From: Bacillus norwichensis
Lineage (GTDB): Bacteria; Bacillota; Bacilli; Bacillales; Bacillaceae_C
Assembly: GCF_014836955.1 (NCBI RefSeq)
Contig: NZ_JACSPV010000015.1
Span: forward strand, 1-64,000
DNA length: 64,000 nucleotides
Direction of reading: 5' to 3'
The notes beneath the pieces were generated by a model. It was not told where the DNA came from. It did no database searches and saw only the letters and a program-made list of their open reading frames with translations. Below, piece after piece: positions 8,504 through 16,824 of the stretch. Position 1 is the stretch's first letter; every line of letters begins with the position of its first letter. Both the position numbers and the translations under genes were made by a program.

Positions 8504-9841
8504 ATGGCTATGCGAATTGAGAATGATGCACAAATGAAATTCGAGGAACTTGCTGAACTAGATAAAAAGCACTTTTTACATCCGTCCACTTCTATTAAAC
8601 AGCATATGGCTAATGGACCAGGGTTTATTTTTACTGAAGGAGAAGGAATTTATTTAAAAGATGTCAGGGGACGAAAGTTGATTGATAGTTTATCTTCCCT
8701 TTGGAATGTGAATATTGGTCATGGAAGATCGGAGCTGGGCCAAGCGGCGGCCGATCAAATAACTAAACTTGCTTTCAGCTCAACATTCGCAGGGAACAGC
8801 CACGAACCTGTCATCGAACTGGCGAAGAAAGTGTCGGAATGGACGCCCGGAGATCTGAATACGACCTTCTTTACATCCGGCGGGTCAGAATCAAACGATA
8901 CCGCCTTTAAAGCGGTCCGTCATTACTGGAAAGTGAAGGGACAGCCGAATAAAACGAAAATTATTTCTCGCAGCCTTTCTTATCACGGAGTTGCGATGGG
9001 AGCGACGAGCGCGACAGGAATTGAACCGTTCCGAGAGTTCACCACCTCTTTGGCACAGGGATTTTTATATGTCGACTCATCCACCGGATCGTTGAAAGCT
9101 TTGATTGAAAAAGAAGGTGCAGAAAATATCGCTGCGTTCATTTCTGAGCCGATTCAAGGATCAGGAGGCGTCAACTTTCCGCCAGAAGGCTATTTTAAAG
9201 AAGTCCGTCAAATCTGTGACGAAAACGATATTTTGTTCATTGCGGATGAAGTTATTTGTGGATTTGGAAGAACAGGCGAGAAATTCGGAATGGGTTTGTT
9301 TGGAGTCGTTCCGGACATCATCTGCATGGCAAAAGGAATATCCAGCGGCTATGCGCCGATTGGCGGAATGGTTATTTCCGACAAAATCAAAAACGAGTTG
9401 ATGGAAAACTACGATGGTAACTTCTGGCATGGCTACACATACAGCGGGCATCCAATGTGCTGTGCGGTTGCATTAAAGAACCTGGAGATCATTGAAAATG
9501 AGAACATGGTCGACAATGTCCGTAATATGGGAGAAGAACTGCAAAAAGGGCTTAAATATCTTGAAGAGAAACACGGAAACATGGGGAACCGCAGGGGAGT
9601 GGGGTTGCTGGGAGCCATTGAATTCTTTAAAGAATTAGAAGCGGGAGAAAGGTATGCAGAGCCAGTTTCTGCAAAAGTGGTGGCAAAGGCGCTTGACCGT
9701 GGGCTCCTAGGTAGAAGTATCATTTATGGCGGCCAGGATACATTGGCATTCGCTCCTCCGTTCTGCATTACTAAACAAGAAGTTGGAACGATGATTTCTA
9801 TAATTGATGACTCCGTAGCTGAAGTAAAGAAAGGTTTATAA
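8504..9841 (+). CDS. Class III aminotransferase, probable diaminobutyrate transaminase (DoeD-like)
   Basis: A 445-aa PLP-dependent class III (omega) aminotransferase. Seen are FTSGGSESNDTAFK (phosphate-binding turn), the SRSLSYHGVAMGATSATG loop, FIADEVICGFGRTGE with the pyridine-nitrogen Asp, and MAKGISSGYAP with the PLP Lys. In the ectoine pathway DoeD transaminates L-2,4-diaminobutyrate to aspartate semialdehyde, and the gene order supports that assignment. The family also includes taurine- and putrescine-pyruvate transaminases. A paralogue lies at 57773-59095 on the other strand. The start ATG 8504 follows AGGAGGAAT, 21 bases after the BCCT stop. The transcription unit ends at the hairpin immediately downstream. 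Confidence 0.85.
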   Translation: MAMRIENDAQMKFEELAELDKKHFLHPSTSIKQHMANGPGFIFTEGEGIYLKDVRGRKLIDSLSSLWNVNIGHGRSELGQAAADQITKLAFSSTFAGNSHEPVIELAKKVSEWTPGDLNTTFFTSGGSESNDTAFKAVRHYWKVKGQPNKTKIISRSLSYHGVAMGATSATGIEPFREFTTSLAQGFLYVDSSTGSLKALIEKEGAENIAAFISEPIQGSGGVNFPPEGYFKEVRQICDENDILFIADEVICGFGRTGEKFGMGLFGVVPDIICMAKGISSGYAPIGGMVISDKIKNELMENYDGNFWHGYTYSGHPMCCAVALKNLEIIENENMVDNVRNMGEELQKGLKYLEEKHGNMGNRRGVGLLGAIEFFKELEAGERYAEPVSAKVVAKALDRGLLGRSIIYGGQDTLAFAPPFCITKQEVGTMISIIDDSVAEVKKGL

Positions 9842-9844
9842 GAT

Positions 9845-9887
9845 AAAATCCGCTGCCGAATTTTACTTCGGCAGCGGATTTTGTTTT
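9845..9887 (+). terminator. Strong intrinsic terminator of ectoine operon
   Basis: A perfect 16-bp stem, AAAATCCGCTGCCGAA at 9845-9860 and its complement at 9867-9882, with loop TTTTAC and a short T-rich tail. It lies four bases after the transaminase stop. Confidence 0.95.
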
Positions 9888-10293
9888 GGCTAGATCTTGT
9901 AATACTGAAAGTGGAAAGTAAAACCGAAGTAACGAACAGAAAGCCTTAAAATGAGAGCAGCAAATCGTGAAAGTTATCCTATAAGCGAAGGACGTATGGA
10001 AACTATTAGAAAGCACACCTTTAGAACAAGTTCCGAGCTCAAAGACTAGCGTCTCCCTTTATCAAAATTCAACTTGTGTTTTTCCTGTATTCCTGAAAAG
10101 GTCCTCGTCTCTATTTTGTTAAATAACTGATTTTCTCAGCCCCTTTGGTCAATATATAGACCGTTGCACATTTATTTGTCTGTCGTCAATTAAACGTAGA
10201 ATTAAATAATTGTGAAAAATAGAACTTTTTAGTAGTATGAGTATATTGGTGAAATAAGGAAGAGATATCGTATTGGGAAGGGTGACATGTAGA
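9888..10293. other. Gene-free stretch with one dyad
   Basis: No supported gene in about 400 bases. The only clear structure is the dyad GGTC-AATATATA-GACC at 10147-10162, a possible operator about 130 bases before the thioesterase gene. AT-rich sequence from 10190 to 10260 may hold the promoter, but I cannot assign boxes with confidence. Confidence 0.4.
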
Positions 10294-10701
10294 TTGAAGA
10301 ATGTATATTCAATAAAAGTAGTTTTCGGAGACACTGATGCAGCAGGAATCGTTTTTTATCCAAATTTTTATCGATGGATGGATCAAGCTACACATGAGCT
10401 AGTAAATAAAGCGTATATGTCAGTTTCGCAGTTACAAAAAGAAAAGGATATTATTCTTCCATTGGTAGAAACATTTTGCCAGTTTAAGAGTCCTTTGTTT
10501 TTTGAAGACCAAGTTGAAGTTCACTCACAAGTTGTAGAAATGAAAAACAAGGTGATAAAAGTGGAGCATGTGTTTAAAAAAGGAGACAACATTGTGGCTT
10601 CGGGCTATGAAATAAGAGCATGGGCTTCCCAAGCAGAGGGTGCTCCAAAAGCTGTTTCCATTCCGCAAGATGCGAGGGCAGCGTTAGGGTTTAATGAATG
10701 A
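10294..10701 (+). CDS. Acyl-CoA thioesterase, 4-hydroxybenzoyl-CoA thioesterase (hotdog) family
   Basis: A 135-aa single hotdog-fold protein. The family active-site segment GDTDAAGIVFYPNFYRWMDQATHEL carries the catalytic Asp, about 12 residues from the N-terminus as usual. Such enzymes hydrolyse aromatic or short acyl-CoA thioesters and can release CoA trapped in dead-end intermediates. It stands alone before the acyl-CoA island and ends at its own terminator. The start is placed at TTG 10294 because GGGTGA lies eight bases upstream and the homologous N-terminus begins here; a TTG at 10273 after AAGGAAG would add seven residues. The substrate is unknown. Confidence 0.8.
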   Translation: MKNVYSIKVVFGDTDAAGIVFYPNFYRWMDQATHELVNKAYMSVSQLQKEKDIILPLVETFCQFKSPLFFEDQVEVHSQVVEMKNKVIKVEHVFKKGDNIVASGYEIRAWASQAEGAPKAVSIPQDARAALGFNE

Positions 10702-10717
10702 AGAATCAGATTGTATA

Positions 10718-10757
10718 AAATATCCGGGGATTTCAGGAAAATCCTCCGGATATTTTT
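10718..10757 (+). terminator. Intrinsic terminator after thioesterase gene
   Basis: Stem AAATATCCGG plus GGATTT pairs with AAATCC and CCGGATATTT (one bulged T), followed by TTTT. Confidence 0.85.
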
Positions 10758-10868
10758 ATGCGTCAATAGATCGTCCCTTAAAACAGTAGCCTCCATTTTT
10801 AGCTGTGCTCCTTACCTATCCTCAATTTCGTGGAAATGTAACCGCTTAATTACTTAAATTCAAGGTAC

Positions 10869-10915
10869 AAATTCCGGAAAAATAGTGATAACATATTTTT
10901 GAATAGTCGGAATTT
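10869..10915. promoter_or_regulatory. Candidate operator upstream of thiolase operon
   Basis: Separated inverted repeat AAATTCCG (10869-10876) and CGGAATTT (10908-10915), about 32 bases apart, roughly 80 bases before the thiolase start. It could be a regulator half-site pair for the nearby PucR or IclR proteins. The assignment is tentative. Confidence 0.3.
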
Positions 10916-10991
10916 AAGGAAATTAAAAAGACTAATAGTTTTGGGCGATGAATAATTAATGTAACAATCAATTAGAGAATAGGTGGAGCTA

Positions 10992-12173
10992 ATGATAAGT
11001 AAGGAAGTTGTTGTACTTGATGGAGCACGAACTGCATTTGCAGAGTTTTGCGGACCCTTCCGTGAGATTACAGCGATTGATCTAGCAGCAGAAACAGCGC
11101 GAGAAGCAATGAAGCGATCAGGAGTGAAGGCTGAAGAAGTTGACCAGATTGTGATGGGGAATGTAATTCAATCCAGTTCTGATGCCATTTATATGGGGAG
11201 ACATGTTGGGTTGAAAGCAGGTATCCCTGAACATGTACCAGGTCTTACAGTCAATCGGCTTTGTGGTTCTGGGCTGCAGGCTATTGTAAATGTAGCACAA
11301 TCAATCCAGTTGGGTGAGGTGAATATTGGAATTGCTGGCGGAGCTGAAAATATGAGCCAGGTGCCCCATGTTATTCGTGGAGCACGCTGGGGACTGAGAT
11401 TAGGGCAAACAACTATGGAAGACTATCTTTGGGAGGCATTGTACGACCCTTTTGGAAAATGCTCCATGGCGATGACGGCAGAAAACTTAGCCGAAAAATA
11501 TGAAATTACCCGCGATGAAATTGATGAATTTGCCTTAAGAAGCCATAACCTGGCATTGAAGGCGAAAGATAGTGGTAGATTTGCAGAAGAAATCGTTCCA
11601 ATCAAAGTAAAAACCCGAAAGGGAGAGCAGATCGTCAATCAAGATGAGCATCCGCGCGAAACAACAAAGAAGGATTTATCTGAGCTTCCCGCCCGATTTA
11701 AAGAAGGCGGTGTGGTAACTGCTGGAAATGCAAGTGGGATTAATGATGGGGCGGCATCCTTGGTTGTTGCTTCATCCAAATATGCCGAACGTCAGCATTT
11801 AAAGCCACTGGCCCGACTTGTCTCATGGGGCATCGTTGGGGTGGAGCCAAAATATATGGGGATCGGTCCAGTTCCAGCAATTCTTCAAGCACTAGAAAAA
11901 GCAAATATGAACATAGGGGATCTAGACTTAATAGAAATTAATGAAGCATTTGGTGCACAATATTTAGCCTGTCAAAAAGAATTGGGCTTTGACCCAGCAA
12001 TCGGAAATGTGAATGGCGGTGCAATCGCTCTTGGACACCCGCTTGGCGCAAGTGGAGCCAGAATCAGTCTCTCTTTGCTATCTGAGCTGAAAAAAAGAAA
12101 TAAAAGATTCGGAGCTTCCGCATTATGTATTGGAGGAGGCCAAGGGATTGCGGCCATTTGGGAGTCACTCTAA
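10992..12173 (+). CDS. Acetyl-CoA acyltransferase (thiolase) 1
   Basis: A 393-aa thiolase. The acyl-accepting Cys is in NRLCGSGLQA near residue 88. GGAENMSQVPHVIRG, the NEAFGAQYLA segment, GHPLGASGAR with the catalytic His, and the C-terminal CIGGGQGIA with the second Cys are all present. It performs the thiolytic cleavage that ends a beta-oxidation cycle, or the reverse condensation. The start is ATG 10992 after AGGTGGAG; an upstream GTG at 10983 lies inside that site. It is followed 28 bases later by a CoA ligase, the same pairing seen at 26838-29695, and the shared VEPKYMGIGPVPAI stretch shows the two thiolases are paralogues. Confidence 0.92.
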   Translation: MISKEVVVLDGARTAFAEFCGPFREITAIDLAAETAREAMKRSGVKAEEVDQIVMGNVIQSSSDAIYMGRHVGLKAGIPEHVPGLTVNRLCGSGLQAIVNVAQSIQLGEVNIGIAGGAENMSQVPHVIRGARWGLRLGQTTMEDYLWEALYDPFGKCSMAMTAENLAEKYEITRDEIDEFALRSHNLALKAKDSGRFAEEIVPIKVKTRKGEQIVNQDEHPRETTKKDLSELPARFKEGGVVTAGNASGINDGAASLVVASSKYAERQHLKPLARLVSWGIVGVEPKYMGIGPVPAILQALEKANMNIGDLDLIEINEAFGAQYLACQKELGFDPAIGNVNGGAIALGHPLGASGARISLSLLSELKKRNKRFGASALCIGGGQGIAAIWESL

Positions 12174-12201
12174 TCATCTAATGGAAAGGAGATTCTTAAA
12201 C

Positions 12202-13782
12202 ATGAATGAAAAATCGGGTCACTTATCCGTTTCTGAATTACTTGAAAGAGCTTATCAGACAGCCCCGGGGCATGAAGTATTATTTGATGGCTATAGCAGA
12301 ATGTCTTACACAGATCTCAGAGAACAATCTTATTCTCTGGCGGCTTCTCTCCAAGAAATGGGAATTAAAAAAGGTGATAAAATTGCTGTTTGCTTACCAA
12401 ACTGGAACGAGTTCGTTGTCATCTATTTTGCAGTTGCCCATATGGGGGCGGTGATCGTTCCTTTTAATATCCGTTATCGTATAAATGAGGTGGAATATAT
12501 CTTAAGAAACTCTGAAGCAAAAGCTGCATTCTTAACGAATGAGTTTGATGGGGTCAACCATCTTGAACAGTTTACAAATGCTTACCAAAGCGTGGATACA
12601 CTTAAAGAATTAATAACCGTTAGGCACTCGACGGACGCATTTGTAAGCTATGAACAACTTGTGCAAAAGAGAGAAACCCGCTTCGCATCTTCTATCATCG
12701 ATCCGAAAGAAGATGTTTTTTCTATCCTGTATACTTCGGGTTCAACAGGCCCGCCAAAGGGGGCTATGCTCACCCATGCAAATGTAGTGGATACTGCCAT
12801 TATTACTGCTGAACAAATGGAATGTACTGCCGAAGATGTATTTTTTGTAGCAGTTCCTGTTTTCCATGTATTCGGGATGGTACCAAGTATTCTCAGTGCA
12901 ATATCTGTTGGTGCCCGCATGGTACTGCTGGATCATTATAAAGCTAAAAAATCGCTGGAATTAATTGAGTCTGAAAAAATAACAGTAAAACATGGCGTAC
13001 CAACGATGTTTATTCTTGAATTAAATCATGAAGATTTTTCAAATTATGATTTATCCTCTCTTAGAACTGGGATTATAGCTGCTGCCCCGTGTCCCGTTGA
13101 AATAGTAAAACGAATCCGGCATACAATGGGCTGTGAAATAATGGTCGCCTATGGATTGAGCGAAACATCGCCAACGCTTACGATGACGAGCTTTGAAGAT
13201 AGTGATCTTGTACGTGCGGAAACAGTTGGAAAAGCACTTCCGGGAGCAGAAATAAAGATAGTCGATGATAATCGAAATGAAGTGATGAACGGAGAAGTAG
13301 GTGAAATTGCCTGCCGGAGCTTCGGAGTCATGAAAGGGTACTGTCATATGCTTGAACAAACGGAAGAAGCGCTGGATGAATCCGGCTGGTTTTACACTGG
13401 TGATTTAGGAACAATCGACCCAGAAGGCAATCTCCGTATAGTCGGCAGAAAAAAAGAAATGATTATCCGGGGTGGTTACAATATTTATCCAAGGGAAGTG
13501 GAAGAAGTATTTTATAAACATCCTGATGTCCAGGAAGTAGCTGTTGTTGGTCTGCCAGACACTGTGCTCGGTGAAATAACTTGCGTATGCATTAAATTGA
13601 AAGCGAATTCAAAAGTGAGTGAACAAGAATTGCTTCAGTTTATCAAAAATGAAATCTCAGATTATAAAATACCAGATAAAATTATTATAGTAGATGAGTT
13701 TCCAATGACAGCCAGCGGAAAGATTAGGAAAAATTCATTGCAAGAACAGCTAACTGAAAGCTTACAGGAAGAACTTAGGTGA
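12202..13782 (+). CDS. Acyl-CoA synthetase (AMP-forming) 1
   Basis: A 526-aa ANL-superfamily acid:CoA ligase. The phosphate loop YTSGSTGPPKGAMLTH is near residue 178. YGLSETSPT, GWFYTGDLG with the ATP-ribose Asp, the hinge GRKKEMIIRGGYNIYPREVEE and the C-terminal TASGKIRK with the catalytic Lys follow. It activates a carboxylic acid to its CoA thioester using ATP. The start is ATG 12202, ten bases after AAAGGAG; an ATG at 12181 overlaps the region before that site and is less likely. It pairs with the thiolase upstream. The acid activated cannot be read from sequence, but the aromatic-acid-type importer at 29692 is a hint. Confidence 0.9.
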   Translation: MNEKSGHLSVSELLERAYQTAPGHEVLFDGYSRMSYTDLREQSYSLAASLQEMGIKKGDKIAVCLPNWNEFVVIYFAVAHMGAVIVPFNIRYRINEVEYILRNSEAKAAFLTNEFDGVNHLEQFTNAYQSVDTLKELITVRHSTDAFVSYEQLVQKRETRFASSIIDPKEDVFSILYTSGSTGPPKGAMLTHANVVDTAIITAEQMECTAEDVFFVAVPVFHVFGMVPSILSAISVGARMVLLDHYKAKKSLELIESEKITVKHGVPTMFILELNHEDFSNYDLSSLRTGIIAAAPCPVEIVKRIRHTMGCEIMVAYGLSETSPTLTMTSFEDSDLVRAETVGKALPGAEIKIVDDNRNEVMNGEVGEIACRSFGVMKGYCHMLEQTEEALDESGWFYTGDLGTIDPEGNLRIVGRKKEMIIRGGYNIYPREVEEVFYKHPDVQEVAVVGLPDTVLGEITCVCIKLKANSKVSEQELLQFIKNEISDYKIPDKIIIVDEFPMTASGKIRKNSLQEQLTESLQEELR

Positions 13783-13870
13783 CTATAAGTATAAGTCCAT
13801 ATGTGTTATGAAAGAGAAGTGCTTATAATCATTTGCAGTCAAAATCAGAGTCGAAGTTGCTCCATTTCAC

Positions 13871-14005
13871 GTCATTCAGCAGAAGTCTACCGCATGAGAA
13901 GGAAGCATAGCGGTATTCCACTCAGTGGGGATTCAAAGCTGGCGGATGCCACAAATGATCAGAGAAAATTTATCGTGTTGGGTGCGATAAAATCATGGCA
14001 TATAG
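13871..14005 (+). repeat. Dispersed structured repeat, family 1, copy B (degenerate)
   Basis: Begins with GTCATTCAGCAGAAGTCT, has lost the first hairpin, keeps TATTCCACTCAGTGGGG and the GGCGGATGCCACA core (13941-13953), and retains a weakened long stem (TTTATCG and CGATAAAA). It starts 89 bases after the CoA-ligase stop. Confidence 0.75.
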
Positions 14006-14225
14006 ATGTATATCAAAACCCACATAGCTTGAAGTAAAACCATTCCCACACTATACCTGGCTGATAAGAAGCAAGGAAAGGGAGGATGAATTGTTCATTA
14101 AACAGAAGAACTATTTATGCTCCATTTTCAAGAAGGATATGTTCCCTTCAGGTGAATCAAAGACGAATAAACATGAAATTTTTTCAGGCACTGGGTGATC
14201 TGAAAAAATAAGGAGTCGTTTTGAA

Positions 14226-16445
14226 ATGAAAGTCGGTGGAAGTAAAAAAAAGCTAAAAGAAAAGATTGAAATGCATCTTCGGAGTGCGACAAGAAAGCTG
14301 ATTACATTTGATACAGTTCAAGAAACGTTAAATTATTTGCTCGAATCTTTTTACAATGAATATACATGTGACGTTGTAGCCATTCTTTTAAAAGAGGATG
14401 GCCAGCTTGTGCCTAAAGTTTGGAAGGGCGGGAATTTTAATATCGATCAAATTATGAATCTCTCGCTAAAAGTTTGTTCTCCTGATTTGCTTGAGTATGC
14501 ACTGTGGGGATCAGCAAAAGAAGAAGGACTCGAAACATGTGCTTTTGCTGACGGATTAAAGAGCGAAAATATTGCTACTTGGTTTACGGTTCCACTGAAG
14601 CAAAGCGAAAAAACAGGTTATGGCTTGTGCGTGATCGGTTTTTACGATCTTGTTCCGTTGATTATTGAAGCTGAACAAAATTTTACAGAATTTGGTCATG
14701 ATGTGGCTGTTGCAATTGAATTAGCCCAGGAAAAAGAAGAACAGAAGAGGAAGATTAAAGGAATTGAGTGGATTAAAGAAAACACTTTTACTGGTTCTTC
14801 CATTGAATCGGTTATTGGCAAGGTAGTGGAACGTGCCATTAAGGGAACCAAAGCGCAGGGTGCTTGTATCTATCTATATGATGAAACAAATAGATGTTTT
14901 ACACTTACTCCTCCCATTCATGGAACGATTAAGCTAGAGGAAAAGATATTTATCCATTCTGTTGGGATCTTTGACCATTACTTTCCTTCCGTGGAAAGTT
15001 CCGGGGAGCATGAATTGACGGTCCCGTTGCTGGCTAATTTAAAAACGGTGGGGATGCTATATGTCTGTCATAAAGAGGGACACTTTTTTACAAATGAGGA
15101 TTTAAAGTTTTTGAAATTTGTTTCCACATTTGTCTCCATTCAGATTGAGAATGCCAGACTATATCAATTTGAATATGAAAGCAAACGAAGGCTCGAAAAA
15201 ATATTAAACTATCATCAAGAACTGGTGAAAAAAACTGTTGAAGGACAGGATCTTGAGCTTATTACTTCAGTTGCCGGTTCGACACTCGGGATGTCCATCC
15301 TGTTATATGATCGATTTTTAAAACCGATCACATCATATGTCCAAGAAGACAAAAAGCACCTATCCAAGTTATACGATAACAAGATTCTCTCAAGAAAACC
15401 ACAGATTACACAGTTACTTTCAAAAGAATTATGGATAGAAGAGGATCAAATAACATTTTCAATTTGGCCGATTAAAAGTGGAAGAGATGTGCTCGGTTAT
15501 TTAGTCCTTTTCTTGGAGAAAGAGGAAATGGACCGGGTTCTCCACTTTACGATTGACTATACGATAAATGTTTATGCCATTGAGTTTATTAAACAAAAGC
15601 TCATTATCGATGCAAGGGAACAGGAGAAAGAAAGTTTTGTTAACCAGCTATTTGCTGATCCAATCGATGACCAAGAAAAGGTTATTACTTATGCCACGCT
15701 GATTAATTGGAATATATCCGAAAGCCACCGAGTGGCGGTGCTTTCTATGGAAATCAATGAAGTGCAAGAAGATTTGATCGCGGTTGAGGGATATAAGACA
15801 TGGCTTTGGGATCAGATTAAGACAGAGCTGGCACAGAATTATCCTTACATGATTTATACGCGTAAAGGCGATGAATTTATTTTAATCGTAAAAGAAACAG
15901 AGGAAAGGAAGTCACCTGTCCATTATTGGAGAGACGTATACATACAAATGAAACGAACTGTCCAAAAAGAAAATGAAAGAGTTCAAATATACTTGGGTAT
16001 TGGTGATTTCACAAGGACAATAAAAGACTATTATTATAGTTACATAAAGGCTGCGAAAGCAAAGAATATCGTGAGCCATCATCCGGCAAAAGAGGGCTAT
16101 GCTTTTTATGATGATTTGGGCTCGTATACGATTTTAAATAATTCTAGTGATCCATTGGCGGCAGAACTCTTTATCAAAAAACACCTGGCTCCGCTCATAC
16201 AATATTCCAAAAACAATGTCGATCTATTTCTGACCCTTCAGGTATATTTGCAGCATAACGGTAATTACCGGGAAGCCTCAGACGAATTATTCATCCATCG
16301 GAGTACACTTGAATATCGGATTGAACGAATAGAAGACCTTTTAAATATTAACTTGAGTAATGCGGATATCCGGTTTGAATTAATGATGGCGTATAAATTA
16401 TATAGTTTATACGATTTTAACCGAAGTGAGTTTTGTGAAGTTTAA
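14226..16445 (+). CDS. GAF-domain PucR-type transcriptional regulator 1
   Basis: A 739-aa regulator. Residues 1-180 and about 190-330 look like two GAF-type sensory domains (GVCSPDLLEYAL.., AQGACIYLYDET.., LTVPLLANLKTVGMLYV). The middle around 430-650 resembles the CdaR-type GGDEF-like region (GYAFYDDLGSYTIL). The C-terminus has the PucR helix-turn-helix HRSTLEYRIERIEDLL. Such proteins activate catabolic genes in response to a small ligand. It shares architecture and many short motifs with the regulator at 20714, so the two are paralogues. The start ATG 14226 follows AAGGAG. The stop codon TAA is part of the TTTAAC that opens repeat copy C. Confidence 0.85.
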   Translation: MKVGGSKKKLKEKIEMHLRSATRKLITFDTVQETLNYLLESFYNEYTCDVVAILLKEDGQLVPKVWKGGNFNIDQIMNLSLKVCSPDLLEYALWGSAKEEGLETCAFADGLKSENIATWFTVPLKQSEKTGYGLCVIGFYDLVPLIIEAEQNFTEFGHDVAVAIELAQEKEEQKRKIKGIEWIKENTFTGSSIESVIGKVVERAIKGTKAQGACIYLYDETNRCFTLTPPIHGTIKLEEKIFIHSVGIFDHYFPSVESSGEHELTVPLLANLKTVGMLYVCHKEGHFFTNEDLKFLKFVSTFVSIQIENARLYQFEYESKRRLEKILNYHQELVKKTVEGQDLELITSVAGSTLGMSILLYDRFLKPITSYVQEDKKHLSKLYDNKILSRKPQITQLLSKELWIEEDQITFSIWPIKSGRDVLGYLVLFLEKEEMDRVLHFTIDYTINVYAIEFIKQKLIIDAREQEKESFVNQLFADPIDDQEKVITYATLINWNISESHRVAVLSMEINEVQEDLIAVEGYKTWLWDQIKTELAQNYPYMIYTRKGDEFILIVKETEERKSPVHYWRDVYIQMKRTVQKENERVQIYLGIGDFTRTIKDYYYSYIKAAKAKNIVSHHPAKEGYAFYDDLGSYTILNNSSDPLAAELFIKKHLAPLIQYSKNNVDLFLTLQVYLQHNGNYREASDELFIHRSTLEYRIERIEDLLNINLSNADIRFELMMAYKLYSLYDFNRSEFCEV

Positions 16446-16543
16446 CTACATTCAGCAGAAGCCTCTAGTGGAGGCTAATGGTTTTCAGAGGAAATGTATA
16501 GAACTTGATAAATTCCGGGTGCAAATACGCCAAGGTATATTGG
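16441..16543 (+). repeat. Dispersed structured repeat, family 1, copy C (internally deleted)
   Basis: TTTAACTACATTCAGCAGAAG followed almost at once by the 3' half: TTTTCAGAGGAAA, a shortened stem ending CTTGATAAATT, and GGGTGCAAATACGCCAAGG. The central 80-90 bases, including the GGCGGATGCCA core, are missing. The stop codon of the PucR gene lies inside its first six bases. Confidence 0.8.
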
Positions 16544-16581
16544 ATAAAAGTACATTGTCAAAAGTGTTTTGAGTACTTCAT

Positions 16582-16618
16582 GCGAGAATTCTCCTAATGA
16601 GGGATAATCGCTTTTTTT
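16582..16618 (+). terminator. Probable intrinsic terminator after PucR gene 1
   Basis: Imperfect stem GCGAGAATTCTCC to GGGATAATCGC, followed by seven T. Confidence 0.6.
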
Positions 16619-16770
16619 ATTTTCTAATCGCTTCATGGTTCAGTAGAGTTTTAAAAAGTTCATGATTGCTTCATAGAACAGACTTTCTCCTTTCTTCATT
16701 TTAAAATGAATTTAAATACATGAGTTCCACATAGAAGAACGATCGAGTTTTTTCTTTATATACATCAACT

Positions 16771-16799
16771 TATAATAGAGCTATCAAACGCTTTCATTT
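16771..16799 (+). promoter_or_regulatory. Probable sigma-A -10 box with weak cre-like site before FAD monooxygenase
   Basis: TATAAT near 16771 with a T-rich, poor -35 region. The reverse strand of the sequence just downstream reads TGAAAGCGTTTGA, which matches the left half of the CcpA cre consensus but not the right. Catabolite control is possible but weakly supported. Confidence 0.35.
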
Positions 16800-16824
16800 T
16801 TAAATAAAAGGAGTGCTGCTTATT

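Noticed and set aside
13801-14037. A 78-codon open frame across repeat copy B
   Set aside because: It runs through the dispersed repeat, has no RBS and no recognisable protein character.
14091-14198. A 35-codon TTG-start frame with GGAGG six bases upstream, before PucR gene 1
   Set aside because: The RBS is good but the peptide is unrecognisable and very short. It might be a leader peptide, but nothing else supports it.
16786-16799. A cre site before the FAD monooxygenase
   Set aside because: Only the left half fits the consensus on the reverse strand. It is kept as a weak note, not as a supported site.
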